Source of the DNA: Gracilariopsis chorda
Lineage: Eukaryota > Rhodophyta > Florideophyceae > Gracilariales > Gracilariaceae
Length of the DNA stretch: 64,000 bases
NCBI GenBank assembly: GCA_003194525.1
Contig: NBIV01000018.1
Span: 1-64,000 of the forward strand
Reading direction: 5' to 3'
This document shows positions 37,241 to 48,698 of this stretch, in pieces. How positions within the stretch are numbered: the first letter of the stretch is position 1; every line of letters starts with the position of its first letter. Both the position numbers and the translations under genes were made by a program. Under the pieces are notes generated by a model. It had not been told where the DNA came from and searched no databases. It worked only from the letters and a program-made list of their open reading frames with translations.

Positions 37241-40200
37241 ATGGAGATAGACACTAGACCTTCAGTGCACAACGCTAACTACTATAACACCGCATCCAGA
37301 GACCTCGAATACGATGCGCAAGAAAGAGAAATGGATTACATGAACGGCGATGGGTTCGCCGACGAACCAGATGAGATCCTCGAGGAAGATGAAGAACCCA
37401 TAAACGAAGAAGATGCGTGGACCGTTATTGCGTCCCACTTCAAAACACGAGGCCTTGTAGGCCAGCAGCTGGATTCCTATGATGTGTTTATGACGAATAC
37501 CATGCAGGTAAGGCTTGCGCAACGATTGTACATCGCGATGCTTCAAGAACACCACTGACCTGTCGATCTGAGCTTTCTGCGCAACTCCTTCACCTCAACA
37601 CAGGATCTCATAGATCAAACGCCTGATATCGAAATCATGTCCGAAGATCAGCATTTGCCTGGAGAGGAGGAACGCGACACAGCTAAGCGCGTAATAATCA
37701 GATTCGGTCAACTCCGAATGGGGCGTCCAGTGTTCCAAGAGTCTACGGGAGAAGCTCAACTGCTGTATCCGAACCAAGCGAGATTACGAAACTTGACCTA
37801 CGCTGCGCCACTCTATTGTGAGATTACTAAGACGGAGCTCGAGGTTCACCCCGACACTGGTGAAGAACATCAGATAAACCAAGAGAAGAAACCAGTGTTC
37901 TTTGGGCGTATTCCGCTTATGCTGCGGTCAAAGTACTGTCTCCTGGATGACTTAAAAACCGACAAAGAGCTGAACAAAATGGGGGAATGTCATGTTGACC
38001 AGGGAGGGTACTTTGTCATTAACGGCTCTGAGAAAGTACTACTGGCTCAAGAGCGAATGTCAACGAACCACTGCTTTGTGTTCGTCAAGTCTCAGCCCGC
38101 TCCCTATTCTCATGTCGCCGAAGTCCGTTCTGCCTCCGAATTGAGCAATAGACCTACGACCTCACTTCAAGTTAAGCTTAAGTCCCGCGGGAAAGGGCGC
38201 GACGGGCTTTCAGGCTCAACTATTCACTGCCAGATTCCAAGTATACGAGAAGAAATACCTGTGGTGGTTCTGTTTCGTGCTCTTCGGTGCGCAAACGACA
38301 AGGAAGTAATGAGCCATATCTGTTATGATCTTTCGGACGATGAGCTCATGACGGCCGTTATGCCTTCTATAGAGGAGGCGCAAGATATCCGTGATGTCAT
38401 GAGTGCGCTTGATCACATTGGCAGAAGGGGACCGGGAAAGGGAGGTCTGTCCAGAGCAGATCGTATAAAATACGGCAGAGATGTCCTACAACTTGAACTT
38501 CTTCCTCACATTGGCACTGAGCCAGGGTCTGAAATGAAGAAGTCATACTATCTTGGATACATGGTTAACAAGCTTCTCCACGTCGCACTTGGGAGACAGC
38601 GGGAGGACGACAGGGATCATTACGGTAACAAGCGATTGGATTTGGCAGGGCCGCTGATGACTACCTTATTTAGACAGTTATTGCGTAAGCTAATGAAGGA
38701 CGTGAGAGCCAACGCCAAGAGAATCATTAACGACGGTGGTGAAGTCGATCTCAATTCTATAGTCAAATCGTCGATTATCACAAACGGGCTCAAGTACGCA
38801 CTCTCCACTGGAAATTGGAATTCCGCAGGTGGTGCTCCGACGAAGACAGGTGTGTCTCAAGTCTTGAACCGCCTCACTTTTGCGTCTTCGTTGTCTCACC
38901 TTCGGCGTATGAATTCTCCAATAGGCAGAGAAGGAAAACTGGCGAAGCCCAGACAGCTGCACAATACTCACTGGGGAATGATATGTCCTGCTGAAACACC
39001 TGAAGGTCAGGCGTGTGGCCTTGTAAAGAACCTTGCACTAATGGCGTACATATCGGTTGGGTCCCAGGCGGAGCCAGTCCAAATCTTCTTAGAAGAATGG
39101 AGTACCCATCAACTCATGGAAATCGCCCCCGGTCAAGTCGCAAAGGCGACGAAAGTATTTGTTAATGGTGCGTGGGTGGGGATTCATCACAAAGCGGAAG
39201 GTCTCGCAGACACATTAAGAAGTTTACGGCGGAAGGGTGACATCAACTTTGAAGTTTCAATTGTAATGGACCATCAAAGGCGGGAACTACGTATTTACAC
39301 TGATGCGGGCCGTATATGCCGTCCTCTGTTCGTTGTCGAACATGCAAAGCGACATAATGAACATGGATGGCGGCGGCCTCAGCTCAAGATTCGAAAGCGC
39401 CATATCCTTGCCTTGGCCAGCGCTGACGATGAAAACAGTCCGGACTTCGATCCTGAAATACGTGCTTTTCACAGCTTGCTCATTCTTGGGCTTATTGAAT
39501 ATGTGGACTGTGAAGAGGAGGAGACAATTATGATCGCAATGCTACTTGGCGACTTGGAGAAACAAAATCACTCGGCAGTATATACGCATTGTGAGATTCA
39601 TCCGGCTATGATCCTTGGAGTATGTGGGTCAATCATTCCGTTTCCGGATCATAACCAAAGCCCTCGGAATACATATCAATCTGCCATGGGGAAGCAAGCT
39701 ATGGGTGTCTATATAACTAACTTCAGTTTGAGAATGGACACTCAGGCTCATGTTCTTTATTACCCGCAGAAGCCTTTGGTGTGCACACGTGCGATGCAGC
39801 ACCTGAAATTTAGAGCCTTACCATCTGGCATCAATGCATGCGTTGCAATTGCTTGTTACTCCGGATACAATCAAGAAGATTCCGTGATTATGTCCCAGTC
39901 TGGAATTGACAGAGGGCTGTTCCGATCGGTTTACTTCCGGAGTTTTCGTGATGAAGAAAAGAGACATCTAGCGGGTGTTCAGGAGCGATTCGAGGTTCCG
40001 GACAAACGTGAGTGTGTTGGCATGAAACCTGGAGCGTACGATAAGCTGGATTCGGATGGTCTAGTATGCGAAGGTACCCGTATTGCAGGAAATGACATTC
40101 TTGTCGGAAAAGTGGCTCCTCTGGAGCCAACGCCAGGAGATAATCAAACCGGAATGCCTAGTGCCGCAAAGCTTGCTGGTGCAAAGACGAAAAAAGATTT

Positions 40201-41203
40201 GTCGCAAGGTGCGAAGTCAACAGAGAATGGCGTTGTGGATAAAGTCCTTCTGGCAATGAATGAGGAAGGTGCAAGGTTTGTAACTGTACGCTTGCGTTCA
40301 GTACGGAAACCGCAGATTGGGGACAAGTTTTCGTCGAGACATGGTCAGAAGGGGACGATTGGTATCACTTATAGACAGGAGGATATGCCTTTTACTTCCG
40401 AAGGTATAATACCGGACATTATAGTTAATCCGCATGCTATTCCTTCTCGAATGACCATTGGACAGCTTATCGAATGTTTACTCGGCAAGGTATCTGCCAT
40501 TAAGGGTACCGAGGGTGACGCGACACCATTCACGAATGTTACCGTCGAGGATATTGGTAAGCGACTCCTGGAAGCCGGATATCAGCCACATGGGTGGGAG
40601 CTCATGCACAATGGTCACACAGGCAGGCCTTTAGAGGCGCATATCTTTCTTGGACCGACATACTACCAACGACTCAAGCATATGGTTGATGATAAGATAC
40701 ATTCTAGAGCAAACGGGCCTGTGACGATGCTGACTCGTCAACCTCTTGAAGGTCGAGCAAGAGGGGGTGGCTTGCGTTTCGGTGAAATGGAGCGCGATTG
40801 TTTGATTTCACATGGAGGGTACGTTGACTTTCTGGGTCTATTCCTTTATATCCTGCTTGCACCGCCAAACGGAAGAGTACTAACATTTCATATCTGTGTC
40901 TTTTTTTTGCAATTTCGTAGAGCTAACTTTATCCGAGAACGTTTGATGGACATGAGTGACAAATCAAGGGTTCATGTTTGCGATATCTGCGGCCTAATTG
41001 CAATTGCGGATTTGCGAAAGAACACCTTCCATTGCCGCAACTGTAACAATAGCACCGCCATTAGTCAGGTGTACATTCCTTACGCTTGCAAGCTTTTGTT
41101 CCAAGAGTTGATGGCAATGTCTGTGGCTCCTAGAATGATGGTGAAGAAAGAAGAACCTCCTAAGCGGAAGAAGAGCAAAGCTGCGAACCAAGCCGTGTCA
41201 TAA
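37241..41203 (+). CDS. RPB2: RPB2, second-largest subunit of RNA polymerase II (three exons)
   Basis: The gene encodes half of the Pol II active-centre cleft in the nucleus. Exons are 37241-37507, 37604-40818 and 40921-41203, giving 1254 residues, in the usual size range. Exon 1 holds the family start EEDAWTVIASHF...QQLDSYDVFM (residues about 56-89). Exon 2 holds QTPDIEI, the lobe and fork, HCEIHPAMILGVCGSIIPF, GYNQEDSVIM (about residue 845, contacts to the catalytic metal region), DKFSSRHGQKG and GGLRFGEMERDC. Exon 3 holds the C-terminal zinc ribbon CDIC...CRNC (about 1181-1203) and a basic tail. Signatures match the Pol II subunit rather than Pol I or III. The ATG at 37241 is the only start giving the conserved N-terminus. 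No damage is visible; this looks like the working copy. No clear TATA box is seen upstream. Confidence 0.97.
37508..37603 (+). other. RPB2: RPB2 intron 1 (96 nt)
   Basis: Donor GTAAGG after ATG CAG, acceptor CAACACAG before GAT CTC ATA. A CTGAC branch-like motif sits near 37555-37559. Splicing joins the conserved blocks FMTNTMQ and DLIDQTPDIEI; without it the frame ends at 37558. Confidence 0.9.
40819..40920 (+). other. RPB2: RPB2 intron 2 (102 nt, stop-free, multiple of three)
   Basis: Donor GTACGT, branch point TACTAAC (40878-40884), a pyrimidine tract and acceptor TTTCGTAG. Removal joins MERDCLISHGG to ANFIRERLMDMSD with the spacing found in all RPB2 proteins. The intron reads through in frame and would add 34 largely hydrophobic residues if kept. 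Confidence 0.92.
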
Positions 41204-42344
41204 GAATGATGAATCCGTTTCTGCTTCTGGAGACTCTCGTAGTTCGTCAACTTCTGTGCCAAACGAATAGAAAGTGCGTCGCTTGAACTCTGTTATGATG
41301 CAAGCATTCCCATAGCGATAGTGTTAAAGCAGAGAATTGCAGGTTGTACCCGTCATGTTCCCATCTGTAAATAAACATCACAGACAGATCTTTCTGAGAA
41401 GCATTGCTCTGACTCCTACGAAAACCTGACTCATCTTTACTAAGTAGACACCGAGGATAAGACAAGTTTCTGCATACCCTCTCGCTACCTTTAATCATTC
41501 CCTTCTTGTTAGCATGAAGGGTATCAGGCGACGAAGGAATTTTATTACACTGGCATCCTTACCATTTGTAACTAAGAGCCACCAAGAATCGACAAGTAAT
41601 GATTGGACAAACAGAATTCACAGCTAGGTCTGCTTTGGAAACTGCTGCTCCAAGGCGAATATGTTGTAAGTATCACAAGGTACTTGAAGGTCGAAACGAG
41701 GTTCCGTCTGTCCACAACCGCCAACAAACCTACCGACTTGGGCAAGTCAAAGTAATGGTGGTCGTTGACGTGAACTGGGGACGAAGGGGTTGTTTTCGGG
41801 TATTAACTCAGTAGTACTACTGAGACGCACATCAAATCAATGTTCCTAGTTTTACTCTCGAACTTCTTTGAACTAGTTTCGCGAAAGACTCCGGATTCAG
41901 TCCTGGCCTGCATAGCTCATAATCGTCATAAAAGCGTGCAGAGTGGTGGGCTTCTGAGAACAAGGCGCCCCTTTCGCAGTACACCGTCACGGAATATGTT
42001 CAGTTCAGACAGTCTAATTATAAACCGCTGAAGAGGTATCCTTCTAACTAGCCAACACTTACCCTTGGTGCCAAGGGAACACTTAGTCAGAAACACAGAA
42101 GTTTGGCAAAAGTTGTCAAGCAGTTCTTTCCGTTCTGCTATATGATTACAATGGGACATGGTTCGTTCTTTTCTGTTCGTACCAGTATATCAGTATCAAG
42201 ATTAGTTCTCACGGACTGGCAGGCTATTGTCTGCAGCTTACGGCAGTTACTACGGCTTGGTAAAAAGCCTCCTGAGAACATTCGGTTCCTGTGCTAAGAC
42301 GCTGGCGTCCCTAATCCAAAAACGGTAGCTCGCCTTTATTAACT
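41204..42344. other. RPB2 downstream region, no further gene seen
   Basis: A candidate poly(A) signal AATAAA lies at 41370-41375, 167 bases past the RPB2 stop. Only short, unrecognised open stretches follow. Confidence 0.4.
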
Positions 42345-43345
42345 GGCGTCCAAAGACGCAGTGCAGAACCAGAGGATGTGTTTCGCGCTAAGCATTGATA
42401 CGAAAGAGCAATTGATGAAAGTGGACATGTGGAGGCAATGTACAACCTGGGTGATTTGCTGCAACGCGGAGCGGAGGGAGTAGCAGCCGATGCAGTTCGC
42501 GCCAAGCGTGGACCTGAGAGGGCAATTGAAGAAGGTGGGCATGCGGAGGCAATGTACAACCTGGGTGATTTGCTGAAACACGGAGCGGAGGGAGTAGCAG
42601 CCGATGCAGTTCGCGTCAAGCCCTGATATGAGAGGGCAACTGAGGAAGGTGGGCATGTGGAGGCAATGTACAACCTGGGTGATTTGCTGCAACGCGGAGC
42701 GGAGGGAGTACCAGCGGATGCAGTTAGCGCCAAGCGTGGACATGAGAGAGAAATTGAAGAAGGTGGGCATGCGGAGGCAATGTACAACCTGGGTGATTTG
42801 CTGCAACGCGGAGCGGAGGGAGTACCAGCGGATGCAGTTAGCGCCAAGCGTGGACATGAGAGAGAAATTGAAGAAGGTGGGCATGCGGAGGCAATGTACA
42901 ACCTGGGTGATTTGCTGCAACGCGGAGCGGAGGGAGTAGCAGCCGATGCAGTTCGTGCCAAGCGTGGACATGAGAGAGAAATTGAAGAAGGTGGGCATGC
43001 GAAGCAATGTACAACCTGGGTGATTTGCTGCAACGCGGAGCGGAGGGAGTAGCAGCCGATGCAGTTCGCGCCAAGCGCGGACATGAGAGAGAAATTGAAG
43101 AAGGTGGGCATGCGGAGGCAATGTACAACCTGGGTGATTTGCTGAAACACGGAGCGGAGGGAGTAGCAGCCGATGCAGTTCGCGCCAAGCGTGGACATGA
43201 GAGAGAAATTGAAGAAGGTGGGCATGCGGAGGCAATGTACAACCTGGGTGATTTGCTGCAACACGGAGCGGAGGGAGTACCGGCGGATGCGGCCCGCGCC
43301 AAGCATTGATACGAGAGAGCAGTTGCAGATGGTGGGGAGGTGAAG
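42345..43345 (+). pseudogene. Sel1-like repeat protein remnant, about eight 114-bp units
   Basis: Tandem 114-bp units encode 38-residue Sel1-like repeats with the pattern AMYNLGDLL.RGAEGV.ADA and IEEGGHAE. Units start near 42431, 42545, 42660, 42774, 42888, 43002, 43115 and 43229. Sel1 repeats form alpha-solenoid scaffolds in signalling and quality-control proteins. The canonical tryptophan-tyrosine position (WYERAIEEGGH) carries TGA in three units (42396-42398, 42624-42626, 43307-43309), while the other units have GGA there. A one-base loss near 43000 shifts the frame. No start codon or other domain is seen, so this is a fragment of a former gene. The long open frame on the other strand is a by-product of the repeats. 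Confidence 0.8.
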
Positions 43346-44116
43346 GCCTTTGGATGAGATGAAGAGGACGCGCCGGTGACTCGGAAAACGCATCTACCTT
43401 CTTGTGGCAAGAGCGGTAATGATGCGGGTAGAAGTGACTGATGAGCAGACCAACGATACGTACAGTGCATCCACCGAAGTTAATAGGCTTCGCTATGATG
43501 GCTTTGACGATTCCATGTATTTGTCACTAAGGGACTTCACATTCATCGCACAACCAAATGATCCCGATCATTGCGACAATGAAAAAAATGACATCGCACC
43601 ATCAGGTTGCCATGGAATAGTAGCACCATCTTCTGCGCATATGTGGATTCCTTGCCATCACATACGTATTTTGTAAGAACAACTGGCCTTGACTATGGTA
43701 GAAACAATGTCAGTGATGAGCAAAGAACACTCGAACAGAGGGAAGAGTTAACATACAAACCAAGCTGAAACACAGCAGTTGCGACAACGGGCTTACCTCA
43801 ACACAATGGTTCTCGTATGGCTTGTGTGGTGAAACTTCCAGTGCCACGGCGTATAGCGAGACATCCTATTCCAAGTTGAGTTTTGCGGTACAGAGGCGTT
43901 CTGATGGCCATGCTTACAAGCATTTGTAGGCCGACTTCGTCATGTCCGTCTTTGAGTATCCGTCGGAGGCGGACTTCTCGAACAGAAACCTCTGTTCGAT
44001 ATCTTGACTCCTTCCTCCGTTTCGGAAGGAACCGAAACTCCTTTACTCCTTCCTCCGTTTCGGAAGGAACCGAAACTTCTTGATTCCTTCCCCCCTTTCG
44101 AAAGGAACGGAATCTT
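43346..44116. other. Low-complexity spacer, no gene supported
   Basis: Short open stretches occur on both strands, none with a recognisable motif. From about 44005 the sequence becomes rich in repeats of gaaggaaccgaaac and ctccttcctccgtttc. Confidence 0.4.
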
Positions 44117-44190
44117 CTTGACTCCTTTCTTTCTTCTTTTCTTCCTTCCTTCCTTCCGAAAGGAAGGAAGGAAGGAAGAAAGGAGTCAAG
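44117..44190. repeat. CT/GA-rich hairpin with GAAA loop
   Basis: The left arm (44117-44157) is complementary to the right arm (44162-44190) except for about 12 extra bases in the left arm. The loop is GAAA at 44158-44161. The four TTCC units in each arm suggest growth by slippage or fold-back. Confidence 0.85.
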
Positions 44191-44358
44191 GAAGAAGTCA
44201 AGAAGTTCGGATTGGCGAACGGCGGAAATCTCGGAGGAGGAAGAGATCGGGTGGAGCCACAAGAAAGGGCTTTCTTTTCTCGCGCAGAGCCCTTCCTGGT
44301 ATCCTAGCGCAGGCTACCAGGTGTTGGCCTACTAATTATCTGAGATTACGGCGATTAC

Positions 44359-44698
44359 GGCCAGGGGATAATCTACACAGCGTAGGCCGGCGTAAAAAAT
44401 TGATTGAAAAGGAACAGCTCAGCACGAGCTCTCCAAAAAACTGACCCAGCTCAATGACCCGCATATGCACATTCTGCTGCGGCCAATCACAGCCCTCTAT
44501 TGTCCCAGTAGACCAATAAAACAAAAATGAGCAACTCAAACCCCAACAACGTACCCCTAAGCGCCAAGTGTTCATCCGTCTTTGATCCCTGATCGCGCAC
44601 CTGAAGACACATTCGCACACCATCTCTCTCGCCGTCGATGCCAGATCTCTAGCACCACGTTCACGCACTACTCCCATCTTCTTCATCCTATCCAGATC
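44359..44698. repeat. Left terminal inverted repeat of the Mutator-like element
   Basis: It opens GGCCAGGGGATAATC and matches the reverse complement of 63590-63976 at well over 90 percent for most of its length. It lacks a roughly 41-bp tandem duplication present in the right copy. Confidence 0.9.
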
Positions 44699-44808
44699 CC
44701 CGCGTTTCTTGCACGCTTCATGCGCCTTTACACGTCCAATGTCATTCTCGTACATTACTTGGAGGCTTTTGAAACAAGAATTTACTTTTATTCAACTACT
44801 CACACCTC

Positions 44809-47800
44809 CTAATCTCTTGAAATGCTTTTAACTACGCTCAGAGCCCTTCGCTGTGCTCTGTCTATATCAGCAAAAGAGGGACTTGATTGCCGTTGCGATG
44901 ATTCCTGAGATACGTCTCGTAGCTCCCAAGATGAAGAAGATGTACGTGTTTTCTTCGAGTTGAATCTCTCCGTGTATCCTTTGATTCTAGGTTTTATTCT
45001 AACATATCCATTATTTGGTGGTTTGATCGCTGTGTGTTCCTTACTTACAGAAGCGTAAGTCACAACGAGGTTTCTTTGCAAACCAGGAAGGCTCTCTAAG
45101 TCCAAGACTAAAGAAAGTGGTGGCACCGATCCTTGAGATAACACGTCACGGACTTGTTCCATGATTTGGTGGACGCGCTCCACCGCATTCATAGTCATGC
45201 TTGATGCAAGTTTGTGGCATTGATCAAATAGCGCGATTTCAGCTGCTCTCTTCACGTAGTTCTGCACCTCCGTGTCTTCTTTTTTGCACACTATGTCATC
45301 GAAATCAATACCCGTCTCTTTTGTAGCGGATGTGCGCAGCAGCTTTTCTAACTCTTCTTCTTTATACACTCCTGCCTGCCTTCGTCCTTCGCTTGTATGT
45401 TGAACAGAAATTCCGCGATCAGATGCTTTCCAGTATGGATCAAAAAGTTGGTGAATGGGGATGCAGTCGTCCAAAACGTGACTTAGATCTGGTAGTCTGA
45501 GAAGTTCTTCTGGGTATACATATGCACATCTCACAATGTGCCTACACGGAAACACCATTGTTAGGGACATGCGACAGCTGCATGATGCGAGAAGATTGTT
45601 CTCTGGGCCATTATCAGTTGGAGTAACCGTAGTTGCGAACAAAACGACAACTGGTGTAGACTGTGGCTGCAAAATCGTGGATAAAGAGGTCGGAGGTCTT
45701 CGCTGCTGCAGTTCAAATCGCGCTACTTGACCAATTGAGCTCCCGTGTTCTAAAAACAGTCTGGGACAGGTCTCGGTGTCGTAATTGTGGTGCAATGCCC
45801 GGCGACGGGAGAACACCACGAAGACGTTCGGGATCTTCCTCTTACGAGGTGAACGCAGTAGCAGAGCCCTTCCAGGGATGACACGACTAGGTCGGTTGTA
45901 AGCCGAGGTCGGCCTTCACGACTTGCGTAGGAAGGGGTAGCTGGCAAACCAGAGAAGCTCCGTCCACACGGTGTATTGCTCCAAGTAGGAGGCACGAGTC
46001 CAAACGGTGGCGCACAAGACAATGAGTCGGTGTGAGCCGCGGATAGCGGGGGCTACCCAAAAAAGGGGAAAAGGAAAAGGAAAAGGAATAGGGAAGTGAG
46101 AAAAAAGGGGGCGAGTCACAACAGGGACTCGATGGATATCGGCAGGGCCGGGTGAAACCGTATACACGGCGAAGCCACAACTGTGAGTAGACTGGTATCC
46201 CAGAAATGGGTTCTGTTAAGCGAGCAAGGGGGTTGAACAAACCGTATGCAACGGGATACCTCTCCGTGGTGGAGTCGAGTACCGCCGAAGGCGTGAATGT
46301 TCGGAGCCAAGTCCTTGGTTAGACACCCTTCTTCGGGAAGATTCTAAGCAGGAACACCCTTGTTGGGGAAGTTTAATGAGGTGCAGCGGCGGTTGCCGCT
46401 GCACTAAGTACAGTAGACTACCCAGTGTAATAACTAAATAAATAAATAGAATATTTCTAACCATGTATCCACTACAGTACCACCACCCGTGTGACACGTG
46501 AGCGAGCCGTTGCCACAGCGCATTCCGGCTATGCCGTGCACCACGTGTATGCCCACTGTCGCCGCATTGCTCCTGTTCATAACAGTGTAGTAAGTGCCAT
46601 CCCCGATGTATCGGAAATTATGAACCAGTGCCTGGAATCCCCCCCCCTTAAGAAGGGCGTGCACTACAGCACTCGATCACAGATGTTGAGATAACCGCAA
46701 AGTGTTTTGCGCTTTCGATGCTCAGCTCTTTGAACTTCGTGAGAGAGTACGTCGTGTACTCTAGTAGAAGGTAGTTCAGAACTGCGTCAGGTAACGGTAG
46801 CTAGCAATCTCGTAAAGATCGATATCTACAGCTCAAAGAAGATATTGACTTTGTGCGTGCTTCCTGTCGCCTGTCGTTTCTTTTCAACGTTTGTCGACGA
46901 ATTTCGTAGGGAATATGAGAGAAGGGAACCTTCTTAGACAGAATATAGGCCTTGTACCCAAAGTTGGATGCCTCCGTGTAGCCAATACCTTCGAAAAGGT
47001 ACCTCTTAGGGACGGCTAGGTCTTTAAAAAGCTCACGACCATGTGCGGCTTCTTGAAGTAAAGGTATCGATACCAAACTGGAGGTCTTTCCCTGAAATGT
47101 TCAAAGTACTTTCTTTAGAAAGATTCCCTGCGTCTCAAGAAGTTTTGTACCGTTCGTGATCTTCGCATAGCAAACAAGTCCCTCGACATATCTTCACACC
47201 AGGACTGGCGTTTTATATGGGCGCACCATGATGTCACGTTGCGCATTTGGTTCTGGTTAAGATGCCATTCATCTAAAGACACGAATGGCCTATCAAACAC
47301 CTGCTCCACAGCGTTGATGCATGGAATGCTTTGGTCCATGGTTATCATTGCCGGTGACATTGGAGTGATCGACCTAAAGCAGGACAGCACCTCAGTGAAT
47401 GCAGCCGTCGTTTCTCCTGATATGAAACCCATAAAGAACGTTAAGGTGAATCCATCGTTTGCTCTTCCATTAACAGTGAAGAGTGGATACCCATATCGAT
47501 TTGATATGGCTTTGCAATCAACGGATACACCAGGTACTATCCCAAAATTTTCGTAGTCCTCCAACCACTCTTTCAATGACTAGCAAGTCAGCTTCATTCG
47601 TCCAGCGCAGTCAGACTTAAAGAAGAATTTGTTTCTTGGATCCTCTCTATTGAGCTCAATAAGAATCTCGCTCAACCGCATGCACTCCAAGTCTTTCGGG
47701 TTACTCACTGAGCCCGCATATCCTAGTTGCTTTCGTGCAGATATAGGATTGATTGGCTTCTTGTACTTGTCTTCGAGGTACCGAATGGTGTCCTGGAAAG

Positions 47801-48119
47801 ACATGTGTAGCTTTCCTGTCATGTGAATTGCTTCAGCTCTCATTTTCGGAGCTAAATACTTCACAGATCCGTGTTGGGTTGACGGGTGTGTATGCCTCGC
47901 CGCTGTGAGGTCAACGACGGAGCTTCGTCCACTAGTACTATCTGAAACCGTCTCGATCGTCATCGAAAACGAACAACGGTCTTTCTTATCGTTGTACTTC
48001 TGGCACTTCAGAATGCTTTTTTGTAGAACTCGCTGATCACCGGCTAATCCGTTACTTTTCCTTTCCTTCTCCTTAAAACCAACACAGATAGAAGTTCTGA
48101 CAAATATGTAGAATCCCAT
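44809..48119 (-). pseudogene. MULE transposase, split by a solo LTR
   Basis: The minus-strand protein starts with a C...C...HTH zinc cluster (LKCQKYNDKKDRCSF ... ARHTHP, about 47870-48010), then a helical part. The MULE DDE domain (47115-47576) has VSVDCKAISNRYGYPLF and MITMDQSIPCINAVEQVF. A post-core part (46801-47076) follows, and after the LTR a SWIM zinc finger CSCRMSLTMVFPCRH (about 45525-45582). An in-frame TAG separates the zinc cluster from the DDE part (just above 47576) and a TAA follows NFLRRRESF (near 47115). The next piece is in another frame, so the gene is inactive. Across the LTR (45786-46667) the frame is kept. Transposases of this class bind the terminal repeats and cut and paste the element. 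Confidence 0.82.
45786..46667 (-). repeat. Solo LTR, family 1 related, inside the MULE transposase
   Basis: It runs from TGTGGTGCAATGCCC to GGGCGTGCACTACA, 882 bp. The flanking five bases are GTAAT and GCACT, three of five alike, which fits a decayed duplication. The coding frame of the transposase is kept if one flank copy is counted. It is an older insertion than 50469-51319. Confidence 0.78.
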
Positions 48120-48698
48120 ACAGTCGGCAATATGTTGAACTTACTTCAGAACATCATGGCCAGGGGAATTCAAAGTAAGCGATTGAAGAAATGCGAGAAC
48201 AGCAGCCTTAAAGCACTCTTCTATATCCTCGTTCTGATAGTACTCAACAGTCGAACTGTTGTCGGCATCCTGTTTGCCATCCTCCCCATCAGTTTCCAGA
48301 ATCTCAATCTGGCCAGTAGCCCTACTAATGCCTTCCAAGTCCACTATAGGGACGTGAAATAAGTCGAGAGGGAGCTCCTCATCGTCATCCAGAAAGCGTT
48401 CTATAAGCTCAATTGGATCTTCACCGCCTTCGGGGCTTCATTCCTCACCCAATTCAATACTGCATGTGGAAAGCGACCCATCCTCCTCCATGGCAGCCTT
48501 ATCGGTAGAGACTCCAGAGGCCATTGCTACACTCAACTCAAAGTTCTCAAGTGAATTTTCTGGATATCGTTCTTCACGCTTCTCCAAAACCCCAGGTCTG
48601 TCGTCTGCAGGCGATCCTCTGTCAATCTCGAAAGGCTTCTTCCCATTCGTCAAAACAGCAGAGGTAATTTTGGAGCCAGATACGTGCTCTACAATGCC
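48120..48698 (-). other. Region between the two zinc-cluster ORFs of the Mutator-like element
   Basis: Short acidic open stretches occur on the minus strand (48141-48344 and 48438-48653) without recognised domains. They may be the C-terminal part of the ORF at 48699-49814 or linker of the transposase; introns cannot be excluded. Confidence 0.4.

Noticed and set aside
42396-43309. TGA read as tryptophan in this genome
   Set aside because: RPB2 uses TGG for its conserved tryptophans and ends with TAA, and TGA ends other frames here. Decay of the Sel1 gene explains the pattern.
42311-43393. A 360-codon open frame on the minus strand over the Sel1 array
   Set aside because: It is a by-product of a repeat unit whose length is a multiple of three and happens to lack stops on that strand. 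The plus strand gives a known repeat family.
43798-44262. A 154-codon Lys/Arg/Glu-rich protein on the minus strand
   Set aside because: Its middle is translation of the CT/GA hairpin and gaaggaacc repeats; low complexity, no family.
45700-45730. A tRNA-like TpsiC box (gttcaaatc)
   Set aside because: No cloverleaf can be drawn around it, and it lies in the MULE transposase coding sequence.
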